Origin: Blastococcus sp. TF02-09
GTDB lineage: Bacteria > Actinomycetota > Actinomycetes > Mycobacteriales > Geodermatophilaceae
Assembly: GCF_003319105.1 (NCBI RefSeq)
Contig: NZ_QOHH01000003.1
Span: forward strand, 124,001 to 188,000
Reading direction: 5' to 3'
Length of the DNA: 64,000 nucleotides
Shown: piece after piece, positions 39,289 through 49,318 of the stretch
Numbering within the stretch: position 1 is the first letter of the stretch
How the letters are laid out: the number at the start of each line of letters is the position of its first letter
Translations under genes and position numbers: made by a program
The notes under the pieces: model-generated
Told to the model about the DNA's origin: nothing
The model's database searches: none
Seen by the model: the letters and a program-made list of their open reading frames with translations, nothing else

Positions 39289-40218
39289 CTACTCGGGGGC
39301 CGGCCGGGTGGGCCGGGCGGGCCGGTCGCCGTCCGCGTCCGGCGTCCCGGAACCCGCCTCCGGCCCGTCGGCCGGGGCGCCCTCCCGGGCGGCGAACTCC
39401 GCGCCGCGGGTGATGACCTCGCGGGGCCGGCCGCGCTGCCAGACGAGGTAGGCGACGGCGAGCAGGCCCACGACGACGGCGGTGAACACGTTGATGCGGA
39501 CGCCGAGGAACCGGTTGGCCTCGTCGACGCGCAGCAGCTCGATCCACAGCCGGCCGGCGCAGTAGAGCGCCACGTACAGCGCGAACGCCCGGCCGTGCGA
39601 GAGCCGGAAGCGCCGGTCGGCCCAGATGACCACCGCGGCGGCCGCCAGGTTCCAGAGCAGCTCGTAGAGGAACGTCGGGTGGAAGGTGGCGACGTCGAGG
39701 TACTCCGCGGGCCGGTGCACCGGGTCGATCTCCAGGCCCCACGGCAGGTCGGTCGGCCGGCCGAAGAGCTCCTGGTTGAACCAGTTGCCGAGGCGGCCGA
39801 TGGCCTGGGCGACCAGCAGGCCGGGGGCGACGGCGTCGCCGAAGGCGGGCAGCGGGATGCCCCTGCGCCGGCAGGCGATCCAGGCCCCCACCCCGCCGAA
39901 GAAGATGGCCCCCCAGATGCCCAGGCCGCCCTGCCAGATCGCGAAGGCGCGCAGCGGTTCGCCGCCCTCGCCGAAGTAGGCCTGCGGGCTGGTGACGACG
40001 TGGTAGATGCGGCCGCCGACGATGCCGAACGGCACCGCCCACGTGGCGATGTCCAGCACGTCGCCGGGCGCCCCGCCGCGGGCGATCCAGCGCCGGTCGG
40101 TCAGCCAGACGGCGGCGACGATGCCCGCGATGATGGCCAGGGCGTAGGCGCGCAGCGGGAAGGGGCCCAGCTCCCACACGCCCTGCGAGGGGCTCGGGAT
40201 GGCGGCGAGGACCGTCAT
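39289..40218 (-). CDS. lgt: Prolipoprotein diacylglyceryl transferase
   Basis: Transfers diacylglycerol from phosphatidylglycerol to the lipobox Cys of prolipoproteins; the CapA and LivK proteins of this window are candidate substrates. 309 residues with seven hydrophobic segments. Landmarks: RAYALAIIAGI, the GRIYHVVTSP block, and the signature GRLGNWFNQELFGRPTDLPWGLEI (about 139-162). A disordered Pro/Asp/Glu-rich tail of about 40 residues follows. ATG overlaps the trpA stop (ATGA); trpA-lgt linkage is conserved in actinobacteria. Confidence 0.95.
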   Translation of the reverse strand: MTVLAAIPSPSQGVWELGPFPLRAYALAIIAGIVAAVWLTDRRWIARGGAPGDVLDIATWAVPFGIVGGRIYHVVTSPQAYFGEGGEPLRAFAIWQGGLGIWGAIFFGGVGAWIACRRRGIPLPAFGDAVAPGLLVAQAIGRLGNWFNQELFGRPTDLPWGLEIDPVHRPAEYLDVATFHPTFLYELLWNLAAAAVVIWADRRFRLSHGRAFALYVALYCAGRLWIELLRVDEANRFLGVRINVFTAVVVGLLAVAYLVWQRGRPREVITRGAEFAAREGAPADGPEAGSGTPDADGDRPARPTRPAPE

Positions 40219-41015
40219 GCCGGCACCCCTGCGCGGCGGACGCCGGCCGCGAGGTCCGCGGTGAGGGCGCGGACGCCGTCGGCACCCCGCCCCTCGAGCA
40301 TCTCCCGCACGTAGGCCGAGCCGACGATGACGCCGTCGGCGAAGGCAGCGATCTCCGCGGCCTGGGCGCCGTTCGAGACGCCGAGCCCCACGCAGAGCGC
40401 GATGTCCGGCCGCGCCTCGCGGGTGCGGGCCACGAGGGTCCTGGCCGCGTCGCTCACGGTGGCGCGGGCGCCGGTCACGCCCATGGTCGAGGCGACGTAC
40501 ACGAAGCCACGGCTGGCCGCCGTGGTCGAGCGCAGCCGCGCGTCGGTCGACGACGGCGCCACGAGGAAGACCCGGTCCAGGCCGTGCTCCTCGGAGGCGG
40601 CCAGCCACTCGGCCGCCTCGTCGGGGATGAGGTCCGGGGTGATGGCGCCCGCTCCCCCGGCCACGGCCAGGTCGGCGGCGAAGCGCGCGACGCCGTAGCG
40701 CTCGATCGGGTTCCAGTAGCTCATGACCACGGGGGCGGCGCCGGCGTCGGCGACCGCCGCCACGGCACGGAGCACGTCACGGATCCCCACCCCGGCGCGG
40801 ACGGCGACGTCCACCGCCTCCTGGATGACCGGCCCGTCGATGCCCGGGTCGCTGTAGGGCACGCCGATCTCGATCGCGTCGCAGCCGGCCTCGACCATGG
40901 CGACCATGGCCTCGATCGAGGCGTCCACGTCGGGGTAGCCGACCGGCAGGTAGCCGATGAGCGCTGCCCGCCCCTCGGCCCGTGCCGCGGCGATCCGCTT
41001 CGCCAGGAGGCTCAT
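40215..41015 (-). CDS. trpA: Tryptophan synthase alpha subunit
   Basis: Cleaves indole-3-glycerol phosphate to indole and GAP. 266-residue TIM barrel with catalytic Glu in [13 protein letters not shown] (about residue 46), the Asp in the same block, and [10 protein letters not shown] and [11 protein letters not shown] phosphate-binding loops. ATG overlaps trpB stop. Confidence 0.95.
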   Translation of the reverse strand: MSLLAKRIAAARAEGRAALIGYLPVGYPDVDASIEAMVAMVEAGCDAIEIGVPYSDPGIDGPVIQEAVDVAVRAGVGIRDVLRAVAAVADAGAAPVVMSYWNPIERYGVARFAADLAVAGGAGAITPDLIPDEAAEWLAASEEHGLDRVFLVAPSSTDARLRSTTAASRGFVYVASTMGVTGARATVSDAARTLVARTREARPDIALCVGLGVSNGAQAAEIAAFADGVIVGSAYVREMLEGRGADGVRALTADLAAGVRRAGVPA

Positions 41016-42361
41016 GCCGACTCCCCCGCGTCCTGTCCGGCGACCGCCTCGTCGTTGCTGACCGCGCCCTCGGTGGGCTGCTGGTCCTCGTCCAGCCCGG
41101 CACCCGGCTCGGCGTGGTCCCGGTCGCCCAGGCCGAACCAGCGCGACGCCGTCTCGACGTCCTTGTCGCCGCGGCCGGACAGGTTGACCAGCAGCAGCGC
41201 GTCCGGCCCCACCTCCCGGCCGAGCCGCATCGCGCCGGCCAGCGCGTGCGCCGACTCGATCGCCGGGATGATGCCCTCGGTCCGGCAGAGCAGCGCGAAC
41301 GCCTCCATCGCCTCGGCGTCGGTGACCGGGCGGTACTCGGCGCGGCCGATGTCGTTCAGGTAGCTGTGCTCGGGCCCGACCCCCGGGTAGTCCAGGCCGG
41401 CGCTGATCGAGTGCGACTCGACGGTCTGCCCGTTCTCGTCCTGCAGCAGGTACGAGCGGGCGCCGTGCAGCACGCCCGGCGTCCCCCCGGTGATCGTCGC
41501 GGCGTGCCGGCCGGTCTCCACGCCGTCCCCGGCCGCCTCCAGCCCGACCAGCCGGACGCCGTCGTCGGGCACGAACGCGGTGAAGATGCCGATCGCGTTG
41601 GATCCGCCACCCACGCAGGCGAGGACGGCGTCGGGCAGCCGGCCCTCGCGCTCGAGGACCTGCGCGCGCGCCTCGTCACCGATCACCCGCTGGAAGTCCC
41701 GGACCATCGCCGGGAAGGGGTGCGGGCCGGCGACGGTGCCGAACACGTAGTTCGTCGTCTCCACGTTGGTGACCCAGTCGCGGAACGCCTCGTTGATGGC
41801 GTCCTTGAGCGTGCGCGAGCCGGTGCTCACCGGGACGACCTCGGCGCCGAGCAGCCGCATGCGGGCGACGTTGAGCGCCTGCCGGCGGGTGTCCTCCTCG
41901 CCCATGTAGACGGTGCAGGACAGGCCCATGAGGGCGGCGGCCGTCGCCGTCGCGACGCCGTGCTGGCCGGCCCCGGTCTCGGCGATGACCCGGGTCTTGC
42001 CGATCCGCTTGGTGAGGAGCGCCTGGCCCAACACGTTGTTGATCTTGTGCGAGCCGGTGTGGTTGAGGTCCTCGCGCTTGAGCAGCACCCGGGCGCCGCC
42101 GCAGTGCTCGGCGAACTTCGGGACCTCGGTGACCGGGCTGGGCCGGCCGGTGTAGTCGCGCTGCAGCCGGGCGAACTCCTCGAGGAACGCCGGGTCGACG
42201 CGCATGGCCTCGTAGGCCTCGGTCAGCTCGTCCAGCGCGGCGATGAGCGCCTCGGGCACGAACCGGCCTCCGAAGATGCCGAAGTGCCCGGTCTCGTCCG
42301 GCCAACCCGGGCGCGCCGGGAGGGAGAGTTCTCCGGGCTGCGGCGGGCTGGTCGTCGTCAT
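41012..42361 (-). CDS. trpB: Tryptophan synthase beta subunit
   Basis: PLP enzyme that joins indole to serine. Landmarks: [29 protein letters not shown] with the PLP lysine (about residue 103), [23 protein letters not shown] and NLSGRGDKD. The 449-residue length includes an acidic tail of about 40 residues ([20 protein letters not shown]...) not needed for the fold. Located 16 bp after trpC; the small trpM seen in some actinobacteria between trpC and trpB is absent. Confidence 0.95.
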   Translation of the reverse strand: MTTTSPPQPGELSLPARPGWPDETGHFGIFGGRFVPEALIAALDELTEAYEAMRVDPAFLEEFARLQRDYTGRPSPVTEVPKFAEHCGGARVLLKREDLNHTGSHKINNVLGQALLTKRIGKTRVIAETGAGQHGVATATAAALMGLSCTVYMGEEDTRRQALNVARMRLLGAEVVPVSTGSRTLKDAINEAFRDWVTNVETTNYVFGTVAGPHPFPAMVRDFQRVIGDEARAQVLEREGRLPDAVLACVGGGSNAIGIFTAFVPDDGVRLVGLEAAGDGVETGRHAATITGGTPGVLHGARSYLLQDENGQTVESHSISAGLDYPGVGPEHSYLNDIGRAEYRPVTDAEAMEAFALLCRTEGIIPAIESAHALAGAMRLGREVGPDALLLVNLSGRGDKDVETASRWFGLGDRDHAEPGAGLDEDQQPTEGAVSNDEAVAGQDAGESA

Positions 42362-42377
42362 GCGACCAGCGTAAAGA

Positions 42378-43187
42378 TCAGCGGCTGGTTCGCGGCGTGG
42401 CGGGGTGCGCCCCCGCCGTGACCAGGTCGGCCACGGCCTGGCGGGCGTCACCGGCGGTGACCAGCCCCTCCCCGACGAGCACGGCATCGGCCCCCGCGGC
42501 CGCGTAGCCGATCAGGTCGTGCGGCCCGCGGACACCGGACTCGGCCACCTTGACCACCTCCGAGGGCAGCCCCGGGGCGATCCGCTCGAAGGTGGAGCGG
42601 TCGACATCCAGCGTGGTGAGGTCGCGGGCGTTGACGCCGATGACCGCGGCCCCGGCGGACAGCGCGCGGTCGGCCTCGGCCTCGGTGTGCACCTCGACCA
42701 GGGCCGTCATCCCGAGGGACTCGACCCGCTCGAGCAGGCCGGTGAGCACGTTCTGCTCCAGGGCGGCGACGATGAGCAGGACGACGTCGGCACCGTGCGC
42801 CCGGGCCTCGTGGACCTGGTAGCTGCTGACCACGAAGTCCTTGCACAGGATCGGCACGTCGACGACGGCGCGCACGGCGTCCAGGTCGGCCTGGGACCCC
42901 CCGAAGCGGCGCCGCTCGGTGAGGACGGAGATGACGCGGGCCCCGCCGGCCGCGTACTGGCGGGCGAGCTCCGCGGGGTCGGGGATGTCGGCCAGCTCGC
43001 CCTTGGACGGGCTGCGGCGCTTGACCTCGGCGATGACCCCGACGCCGGGGGCCCGGAGGGTGGCGAGCGCGTCCAGCGCCGGGCGGGCGTCGCGCGCGGC
43101 CGCCTTGACCTCGGCCAGCGGGACGAGCGCCTCGCGGGCGGCCAGGTCCTCGCGCACCCCGGCGACGATCTGGTCGAGAACGCTCAC
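42378..43187 (-). CDS. trpC: Indole-3-glycerol phosphate synthase
   Basis: Converts CdRP to indole-3-glycerol phosphate. 269 residues with [15 protein letters not shown] (catalytic Lys near residue 55), [23 protein letters not shown] and the C-terminal [11 protein letters not shown] phosphate site. Monofunctional, not fused to TrpF. GTG 43187 has AGGAGA 7 nt upstream. The 138-bp gap before it contains a TAGAGT hexamer (43261-43266, minus) that could be an internal promoter. Confidence 0.95.
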   Translation of the reverse strand: MSVLDQIVAGVREDLAAREALVPLAEVKAAARDARPALDALATLRAPGVGVIAEVKRRSPSKGELADIPDPAELARQYAAGGARVISVLTERRRFGGSQADLDAVRAVVDVPILCKDFVVSSYQVHEARAHGADVVLLIVAALEQNVLTGLLERVESLGMTALVEVHTEAEADRALSAGAAVIGVNARDLTTLDVDRSTFERIAPGLPSEVVKVAESGVRGPHDLIGYAAAGADAVLVGEGLVTAGDARQAVADLVTAGAHPATPRTSR

Positions 43188-43325
43188 GGGCTCTCCTCGC
43201 GAGCGCTCGTCTCCACTGCCTGTCGCACGTCGTCCCCTCACCAGCCGGATCGGTGGCCTCACTCTAGGGCCGGTGCCGATCCGGGCCGGGCGAGGGGGCG
43301 GTGCGGTCCCCCCGCGCCGGTTCGG

Positions 43326-43943
43326 CTATACGTCGCGGCCCGGGGCGTCGGTCGGGTCCTCGCCCCGGTCCAGCGCCTTCCACGCGTCGACGGCGCGGTC
43401 CTCGTCGGTCCGCGGGCGGGCGGGCGCGGGCGCCGCCGCGTCCGTGCGCTCGTAGCGGCGTCCCATCGCCGGCCAGGTGCGCCCCCGGAGCACGGCCAGC
43501 GCACCGGTGACCACGGCGACCAGCCCGGCCAGCAGCGCGAGCACCGGCCACGTCGCGGACACGTCGGCCGAGGTGCCGCTGACCGTCCCGCCGGCGAGGC
43601 CGGGGAGGTCGCCGCCCGCGTCGTCCAGCCCACCGGCCAGGGCCCGCAGCCCGGACCAGGCGAGCGCTCCGCCGGCGACGACCGCGAGCAGCCCCACCAC
43701 CGCACGGCCGGCCCCGCGTACCGCCAGCAGGGCGACGGCGGCGGCGAGCAGCACCAGACCGGCGGCCGGGACGAGCGGGGCGGCGTCGGCACCGGACAGC
43801 TGTGCCGACACCGGCGGCAGCGGCGCGCTCCGCTGCGCGGTCACCGTCGCCCAGGCCTGCCCGCCCGCGATCAGCGCCAGCGCACCGGCGAGCACCGCGC
43901 CGAGGACGGCGGTGGTGAGCTCCCTGCGGCCGTTCCCGGTCAC
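43326..43943 (-). CDS. Trp-biosynthesis-associated membrane protein (TIGR02234 type)
   Basis: 205 residues with four hydrophobic segments (about 10-28, 55-75, 80-98 and 133-155) and a hydrophilic C-terminal tail rich in Arg/Asp. This family sits between trpE and trpC in many actinobacteria; its biochemical role is unknown. GTG start overlaps the trpE stop (GTGA). Confidence 0.85.
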   Translation of the reverse strand: MTGNGRRELTTAVLGAVLAGALALIAGGQAWATVTAQRSAPLPPVSAQLSGADAAPLVPAAGLVLLAAAVALLAVRGAGRAVVGLLAVVAGGALAWSGLRALAGGLDDAGGDLPGLAGGTVSGTSADVSATWPVLALLAGLVAVVTGALAVLRGRTWPAMGRRYERTDAAAPAPARPRTDEDRAVDAWKALDRGEDPTDAPGRDV

Positions 43944-45436
43944 CGCACCTCCCGCAGGCCCTCCGCGGCGGCGATCGCGGAGAGCACCGCCCGCGCCTTG
44001 TGCCGGGTCTCGGCCTCCTCGCTGGCGGCGTCGCTGTCGGCGACCACACCGGCGCCGGCCTGCACGTACGCGCGGCCGTCGTGCAGCACCGCCGTGCGGA
44101 TCGCGATGGCCATGTCCATGTCGCCGCTGGCGTCCACGTACCCGACCGTGCCGGCGTACAGCGCCCGCCGGGTGGGTTCCAGCGACTCGATGATCTCCAT
44201 CGCCCGGGGCTTGGGGGCGCCGGAGACGGTGCCGGCGGGGAACGTCGCGTCGAAGACGTCGAGCGCGTCGTGCTCGGGAGCCACCTCCCCGGCGACCGTC
44301 GACACCAGGTGCATCACGTGGCTGTAGTGCTCGACGCGCATGAAGTCGGGTACCTCGACCGAGCCCGGGAGGCAGACACGGCCCAGGTCGTTGCGGGCCA
44401 GGTCGACGAGCATGACGTGCTCGGCACGCTCCTTGGGGTCCGCGAGCAGCCCCTCGGCCAGCCGGACGTCCTCCTCGGGGGTCGCCCCGCGCGGGCGGGT
44501 GCCGGCCGGCGGGTGGACGACGGCCGAGGTCCCGGTGACGGTGACCAGCGCCTCCGGCGAGGAGCCGACGACGTCGAAGGGCGTCTCCCGGCCCTCGAAG
44601 CGCAGCAGGTACATGTACGGCGAGGGATTGGTGGCCCGCAGCACCCGGTAGAGGTCCAGCGCGTCGGCCGTCGTCGCGGTCTCGAAGCGCTGGGCTAGGA
44701 CCACCTGGAAGGCGTCCCCCGCCCGGATGTGCTCCCGCACCCGCTCCACGCCGGCCTCGTACACGCCGGGCGCCATGTTGCTGGTCACCTCGGGCACCCG
44801 GGGCTCCCCCAGCACGGCGACCGCCGGCGGGACGGCGCGGACGAGGTCGGCCTCCATCGCGTCGAGGCGCGCGACGGCGTCGTCGTAACCGACGGGGCCG
44901 CCCCGCAGCGCGTTGGCGATGAGCAGCACCGTGCCGTCGGCGTGGTCCAGCACTGCGAGGTCGGTCACCAGCATCATGGCCAGCTCCGGCATGCCGAGGT
45001 CGTCGGTGCTGGTCTCGGGCAGCCGCTCCAGCCGGCGCACGACGTCGTACCCCAGGTACCCGACCAGGCCGCCGGTCAGCGGCGGCAGCCCCGGCGTGCG
45101 CGGCGAGCGCAACCGGCGGGCCAGGGTGCGGACGGCGGCGAGCGGGTCGGACGGCAGGTCGTCGGTGAGCCCGGGGATCTCCTCCCCCAGCCACTGCGTG
45201 GCACCGCCGCGCTCGGTGAGCACACCCGCGCTGCGGGCGCCGACGAAGCTGTAGCGGGCCCAGCGGCGGCCCTGCTCGGCGGACTCGAGCAGCACCGTGC
45301 CCGGGCGGTTGCCCGCGAGCTTGCGGTAGACGCCGACGGCGGTCTCGCTGTCGGCGAGCAGCCGGCGCACCACGGGGACCATCGGCCGGTCGAGGGTGAA
45401 CTCCTCCCGGGACGGGGTGTCGACGCCGAACCTCAT
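43940..45436 (-). CDS. trpE: Anthranilate synthase component I
   Basis: Makes anthranilate from chorismate with a TrpG partner that is not in this window. 498 residues. [18 protein letters not shown] carries the LLES tryptophan-feedback site (about 51-54); the chorismate-binding domain shows [58 protein letters not shown] and [22 protein letters not shown] overlaps the hisI stop (ATGA). Confidence 0.95.
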   Translation of the reverse strand: MRFGVDTPSREEFTLDRPMVPVVRRLLADSETAVGVYRKLAGNRPGTVLLESAEQGRRWARYSFVGARSAGVLTERGGATQWLGEEIPGLTDDLPSDPLAAVRTLARRLRSPRTPGLPPLTGGLVGYLGYDVVRRLERLPETSTDDLGMPELAMMLVTDLAVLDHADGTVLLIANALRGGPVGYDDAVARLDAMEADLVRAVPPAVAVLGEPRVPEVTSNMAPGVYEAGVERVREHIRAGDAFQVVLAQRFETATTADALDLYRVLRATNPSPYMYLLRFEGRETPFDVVGSSPEALVTVTGTSAVVHPPAGTRPRGATPEEDVRLAEGLLADPKERAEHVMLVDLARNDLGRVCLPGSVEVPDFMRVEHYSHVMHLVSTVAGEVAPEHDALDVFDATFPAGTVSGAPKPRAMEIIESLEPTRRALYAGTVGYVDASGDMDMAIAIRTAVLHDGRAYVQAGAGVVADSDAASEEAETRHKARAVLSAIAAAEGLREVR

Positions 45437-45816
45437 GCGCTCGCCGCCCGGTCCGCGGTCACCGACGGCAGCACCCGGTAGAAGCAGCTGCGCTCGCCGG
45501 TGTGGCAGGCGGCGCCCTCCTGGTCGACGAGCACGAGCAGCGTGTCGCCGTCGCAGTCCACGCGCACCTCCTGCACCCACTGCCGGTTCCCGGAGGTCTC
45601 GCCCTTGACCCAGTACTCCCGGCGGCTGCGCGACCAGTAGGTGGCCCGGCCGGTGGTCAGCGTGCGGCGCAGCGCCTCGTCGTCCATCCACGCCACCATG
45701 AGCACCTCGCGGGTGTCGTGCTGCTGGACGACGGCGGTCACCAGGCCGAGCGGGTCGCGGCGCAGCAGCGCGGCGACCTCGGGGTCGAGGGTGGGCTCGG
45801 AGGGAGCGGCGGGCAT
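45433..45816 (-). CDS. hisI: Phosphoribosyl-AMP cyclohydrolase
   Basis: Third step of histidine synthesis. 127 residues, monofunctional (no HisE domain). Motifs: [28 protein letters not shown], the [21 protein letters not shown] metal site with Asp/Cys/His, and CFYRVL. In Mycobacterium hisI likewise precedes trpE; here a FAD dehydrogenase and a membrane protein sit upstream of it. Confidence 0.95.
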   Translation of the reverse strand: MPAAPSEPTLDPEVAALLRRDPLGLVTAVVQQHDTREVLMVAWMDDEALRRTLTTGRATYWSRSRREYWVKGETSGNRQWVQEVRVDCDGDTLLVLVDQEGAACHTGERSCFYRVLPSVTADRAASA

Positions 45817-45841
45817 GCCGCCAGTCTGCCGTGCCCCGGGG

Positions 45842-46549
45842 TCAGGCCGGCGGGGTGGCGGTGAACCAGCGCCGCGCCGGCTTGCGGAGCAGCAGGCCGA
45901 GGGAGACCGCGGGGCCCACCAGGAAGAACAGCGAGAACGCCGCGAGGGAGCCCTCGCCCTCGGCACCGGGCAGGTTCCCGAGGACGTCGAGGAGCCGACC
46001 GGCCCAGTACAGCCCGATCACCACCTGGACGACGTGGGCGCCGGCGAGCAGCCGGTAGGCGGTGGGCGTGCGGCGGTTGAGGGCGACGATCCCGCCGACG
46101 ACCAGCAGCGCCACCGAGAAGAGCTGGACGACGGCGAGCACCGTGCCCTCCTGGGCGAGCTGGCGGGCCGTCGCGGAGGTGTAGACGTCGGGCCGGCCGC
46201 TGGAGGCGAGGTCGGCGATCGAGGCGAAGAACCAGACGTAGAGCGAGGCGATGAACACGACGACGGCCTGCACGAACGCCAGGACCGCCGCGGAGACCAC
46301 CTGGGCGGGTGGGCGCGGGACCGGCGGGCGGCCCCACGCCTGGCCGGAGGGTCCCGGCCCCCACGGCGGCGGCCCCCACTGGGGCTGCTGCCCCCACGGC
46401 GGCGGGCCCCAGGGCTGCGGTGCGCCGTACGGCGGCTGGCCGTACGGGGGCTGGCCGTACGGCGGCTGGGGCAGCGTCGGTGGCGGACCCGCGTAGGGCT
46501 CCGCGGGCGTGGTGGGGTCGGACCAGGGGTCGCGCTCCGGCGAGCTCAC
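45842..46549 (-). CDS. Membrane protein with N-terminal QPPYG repeats
   Basis: About 235 residues. The first 90 are Pro/Gly/Tyr/Trp-rich (three exact QPPYG units, then PWGPPPWGQ-type repeats), a low-complexity cytosolic or surface region common in actinobacterial membrane proteins. Four hydrophobic segments follow (about 88-110, 133-153, 166-185 and 201-220) with [21 protein letters not shown] between the first two. Function unknown. GTG start shares GTGA with the FAD dehydrogenase stop. Confidence 0.75.
   Translation of the reverse strand: MSSPERDPWSDPTTPAEPYAGPPPTLPQPPYGQPPYGQPPYGAPQPWGPPPWGQQPQWGPPPWGPGPSGQAWGRPPVPRPPAQVVSAAVLAFVQAVVVFIASLYVWFFASIADLASSGRPDVYTSATARQLAQEGTVLAVVQLFSVALLVVGGIVALNRRTPTAYRLLAGAHVVQVVIGLYWAGRLLDVLGNLPGAEGEGSLAAFSLFFLVGPAVSLGLLLRKPARRWFTATPPA
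46425..46469. repeat. Three tandem 15-bp units encoding QPPYG
   Basis: ccgtacggcggctgg occurs at 46425-46439, 46440-46454 (one substitution) and 46455-46469, in frame with the membrane-protein gene. Confidence 0.9.
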
Positions 46550-48207
46550 AGCGCCGCCGCCACGGCGCGGCCCGCCGTGCGCCCGGAGAACAGGCAGCCG
46601 CCGAGGAAGGTGCCCTCCAGCGACCGGTAGCCGTGCATGCCGCCGCCCCCGAACCCGGCGACCTCGCCCGCGGCGTACAGGCCGGGGAAGACCGCGCCGC
46701 CGGGACGCAGCACCCGCCCGGAGAGGTCGGTCTCCAGTCCACCGAGGGTCTTGCGCGTGATGATGTTCAGCCGGACGGCGATCAGCGGGCCGGCCTCCGG
46801 GTCGAGGATGCGGTGCGGCTGCGCCACCCGGATGAGCTTGTCGCCGAGGTAGCTGCGGGCGCCCCGGATGGCGGTGATCTGCAGGTCCTTGGTGAACGGG
46901 TGGGCGATCTCCCGGTCGCGGGCGACGATCTCGCGCTCGAGGTCCGCCAAATCCAGCTCGGGGGTTCCGCCGGTGAGGCGGTTCATGCCGGCGACGAGCT
47001 CGGGCAGGGTCGCGGCGACGACGAAGTCCTCGCCCTCGTCCAGGAACTTCTGCACCGGGGCCGCGATGCCCGCCCGCGCCCGGTTGACCAGCAGCCGCAC
47101 GTCCTTGCCGGTGAGGTCGGGGTTCTGCTCGGAGCCCGACAGCGCGAACTCCTTCTCCACGATCTTCTTCGTGGTCACGAACCAGGTGTGCTCGTAGCTG
47201 GTGGTGCCGATGTGCGCCAGCGTGCCCAGGGTGTCGAAGCCGGGGAACAGCGGCACCGGCAGCCGGCGGCCGAGCGCGTCGAACCACATCGACGAGGGCC
47301 CGGGCAGGATCCGGATGCCGTGCTCGTGCCACACCGGCGAGTGGTTGGCGATGCCCTCGGTGTAGTGCCACATCCGGTCGTTGTTGACCACGCTCGCGCC
47401 GGCGCCGGCAGTGGCCTCGAGCATGCGCCCGTCCACGTGCGCCGGGACGCCGGAGAGCAGCCGCTGCGGCGCCGGCCCCAGCCGGGCCGGCCAGTTGCGG
47501 CGCACCAGCTCGTGGTTGCCGCCGATGCCGCCGGAGGTGACGACGACGGCCTGCGCGCGGATCTCGAAGTCCCCGACCTCCGTGCGCGAGCTGGCCTCAC
47601 CGCGGGCGACATCGCTGGGCTCGAGCACCGCACCGCGGACGCCGGTCACCGCGCCGTCGGTCACGGCCAGCTCGGCGACGCGGTGGCGGAAGCGCAGGTC
47701 GACGGTGCCCGCCTCGACGCCGGCACGCACCCGGCGGGCGAACGGCGCGACGATGCCGGGGCCGGTGCCCCAGACGATGTGGAAGCGCGGCACCGAGTTG
47801 CCGTGGCCGGTGGCGGTGTAGCCGCCCCGCTCGGCCCAGCCGACGACCGGGAACAGGCCGATGCCCTGCTCCTTGAGCCAGGAGCGCTTCTCACCGGCGG
47901 CGAACTGGAGGTAGGCCTCGGCCCACCGCCGCGGCCAGTGGTCCTCGGTGCGGTCGAACGCGGCGGTGCCGAACCAGTCCTGGCGGGCCAGCTCGAGGGA
48001 GTCGTGCACCCGCAGCCGCCGCTGCTCGGGCGAGTCGACGAGGAACAGCCCGCCGAAGGACCACCACGCCTGCCCGCCCAGCGACGCCTCGGGCTCCTGG
48101 TCGACCAGGACGACCCGCTTGCCGGCGTCGGCGAGCTCGGCGGTGGCGACCAGCCCGGCGAGCCCCGCGCCCACGACGACGACGTCTGCCTCGGTGATGT
48201 TCTGCAC
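46546..48207 (-). CDS. FAD-binding dehydrogenase (KstD/fumarate-reductase flavoprotein type)
   Basis: 553 residues. N-terminal dinucleotide fold DVVVVGAGLAGLVATAELADAGKRVVLVDQE (8-38), GGQAWWSFGG, a second FAD segment AVVVTSGGIGGNHELVRRNWP (about 223-243), and the closing GLYAAGEVAGFGGGGMHGYRSLEGTFLGGCLFSG. It resembles mycobacterial Rv0785-type proteins rather than proven 3-ketosteroid dehydrogenases. Substrate unknown. It is the first gene of the minus-strand run leading to hisI and trp, about 180 bp from divergent folD. Confidence 0.85.
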   Translation of the reverse strand: MQNITEADVVVVGAGLAGLVATAELADAGKRVVLVDQEPEASLGGQAWWSFGGLFLVDSPEQRRLRVHDSLELARQDWFGTAAFDRTEDHWPRRWAEAYLQFAAGEKRSWLKEQGIGLFPVVGWAERGGYTATGHGNSVPRFHIVWGTGPGIVAPFARRVRAGVEAGTVDLRFRHRVAELAVTDGAVTGVRGAVLEPSDVARGEASSRTEVGDFEIRAQAVVVTSGGIGGNHELVRRNWPARLGPAPQRLLSGVPAHVDGRMLEATAGAGASVVNNDRMWHYTEGIANHSPVWHEHGIRILPGPSSMWFDALGRRLPVPLFPGFDTLGTLAHIGTTSYEHTWFVTTKKIVEKEFALSGSEQNPDLTGKDVRLLVNRARAGIAAPVQKFLDEGEDFVVAATLPELVAGMNRLTGGTPELDLADLEREIVARDREIAHPFTKDLQITAIRGARSYLGDKLIRVAQPHRILDPEAGPLIAVRLNIITRKTLGGLETDLSGRVLRPGGAVFPGLYAAGEVAGFGGGGMHGYRSLEGTFLGGCLFSGRTAGRAVAAAL

Positions 48208-48273
48208 GGCGCGACGCTAGCCGCCCGCGGCGCTCTTCTGCGGACGGACCGGGCGCGACCCACCGCCCGGCAG

Positions 48274-48279
48274 TACGAT
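48274..48279 (+). promoter_or_regulatory. Likely -10 element of the folD transcript
   Basis: TACGAT lies 8-10 bp before the expected riboswitch 5' end; no good -35 box is visible 17 bp upstream. Confidence 0.35.
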
Positions 48280-48286
48280 CGAAGCA

Positions 48287-48374
48287 GGCCGTGACTGGCG
48301 CTGGAGGTGGGACGACCACCGGGGAGCGGCCTCGTCGACCCGACGTCCGCCGCGCGCCTGGGCTCCATCCGAGC
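48287..48374 (+). promoter_or_regulatory. ZTP (pfl-motif) riboswitch upstream of folD
   Basis: The leader holds the conserved class elements in order: GTGACTGGCG (48291-48300), a small hairpin GGTGG/CCACC (48306-48310 with 48316-48320), CCGGGGAGCG (48319-48328), a variable linker, and the 3' motif GCGCCTGGGC (48354-48363). Downstream GCTC/GAGC (48362-48365 with 48371-48374) abuts the ribosome-binding site GAGGAG (48375-48380), which suggests control of translation. The class senses ZMP/ZTP, signalling 10-formyl-THF shortage, and commonly controls folD in actinobacteria. Confidence 0.88.
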
Positions 48375-48385
48375 GAGGAGAGCCC

Positions 48386-49261
48386 ATGGACCCCACGTCG
48401 ACCACGACCGCGCGCATGCTGCCGGGCACGCCCGTCGCCGACGCCGTCTTCGACCAGATCACCGCCGAAGTGGCCCGGCTGCGGGCCGGCGGGACGACGC
48501 CGAGCCTCGCGACCGTCCTCGTCGGCGACGACGACGCGAGCGCCGGGTACATCCGCATCAAGCAGCGCACCGCCGCGGCGCTCGGCTTCGACTCCCCGCA
48601 CGTCCACCTCCCCGCGGACGCCACCCAGGACGACCTGCACCGCACCATCGACCGCCTCAACGCCGACCCCGCGGTGCACGCGCTGCTCATCCAGCACCCG
48701 GTCCCGCCCCACCTGGACTACGACGCCGCCCTCGCCGAGGTGGACCCCGACAAGGACGTCGACGGCATGCACCCGCTCAACCTCGGCCGGCTGGCCCTCG
48801 ACCGGCCCGGCCCCCGGCCGTGCACTCCCGCCGGGATCGAGGCGCTGCTGGCCCACCACGGCATCACGGTCGCGGGACGGGAGGTCGTCGTCCTCGGCCG
48901 GGGTGCCACCCTCGGACGCCCGCTGGCCATGCTGCTGGCCCAGAAGCGCGCCACGGCCGACGCCGCGGTCACCGTCGTCCACACCGGCGTCCCGGACTGG
49001 CCTCGCTACGCCCGGCGGGCCGACGTGCTCATCGCGGCCGCCGGGGTCCCGGGCATCGTCCGGCCCGAGCACGTCAAGCCGGGCGCCGTCGTCATCGGCG
49101 GGGGCGTTCGCTACTCCGGCCGGCGGCTGCTCCCCGACGTCGACGAGCGGTGCGCCCTGGTCGCCTCGGCCATCACCCCGCGCGTGGGAGGCGTGGGGCC
49201 TACGACCGTGGCGATGCTCTTCCGCAACGCCGTCCAGGCGGCCGCTGCGGCGTCCCGCTAG
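48386..49261 (+). CDS. folD: Methylenetetrahydrofolate dehydrogenase/cyclohydrolase FolD
   Basis: Interconverts methylene-THF and 10-formyl-THF, supplying one-carbon units for purines. 291 residues. Active-site YxxxK is seen in SAGYIRIKQ (Tyr55, Lys59), then LLIQHPVP, DPDKDVDGMHPLNLGRL, PCTPAGIEALL, the cofactor loop GRGATLGRPLA and TPRVGGVGPTTVAMLF. The cofactor loop departs from the usual GRSxxVGxP. It is preceded by GAGGAG and a ZTP riboswitch, which matches its job. Confidence 0.93.
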   Translation: MDPTSTTTARMLPGTPVADAVFDQITAEVARLRAGGTTPSLATVLVGDDDASAGYIRIKQRTAAALGFDSPHVHLPADATQDDLHRTIDRLNADPAVHALLIQHPVPPHLDYDAALAEVDPDKDVDGMHPLNLGRLALDRPGPRPCTPAGIEALLAHHGITVAGREVVVLGRGATLGRPLAMLLAQKRATADAAVTVVHTGVPDWPRYARRADVLIAAAGVPGIVRPEHVKPGAVVIGGGVRYSGRRLLPDVDERCALVASAITPRVGGVGPTTVAMLFRNAVQAAAAASR

Positions 49262-49318
49262 ACCGGGCGCGGGCCGCGCTCCGCGGAACCGATGCGGCCC
49301 GGCGCTCGTGGAACCCGT

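Noticed and set aside
43188-43325. Tryptophan leader peptide or attenuator before trpC
   Set aside because: No short frame with tandem Trp codons and no alternative stem-loops were found.
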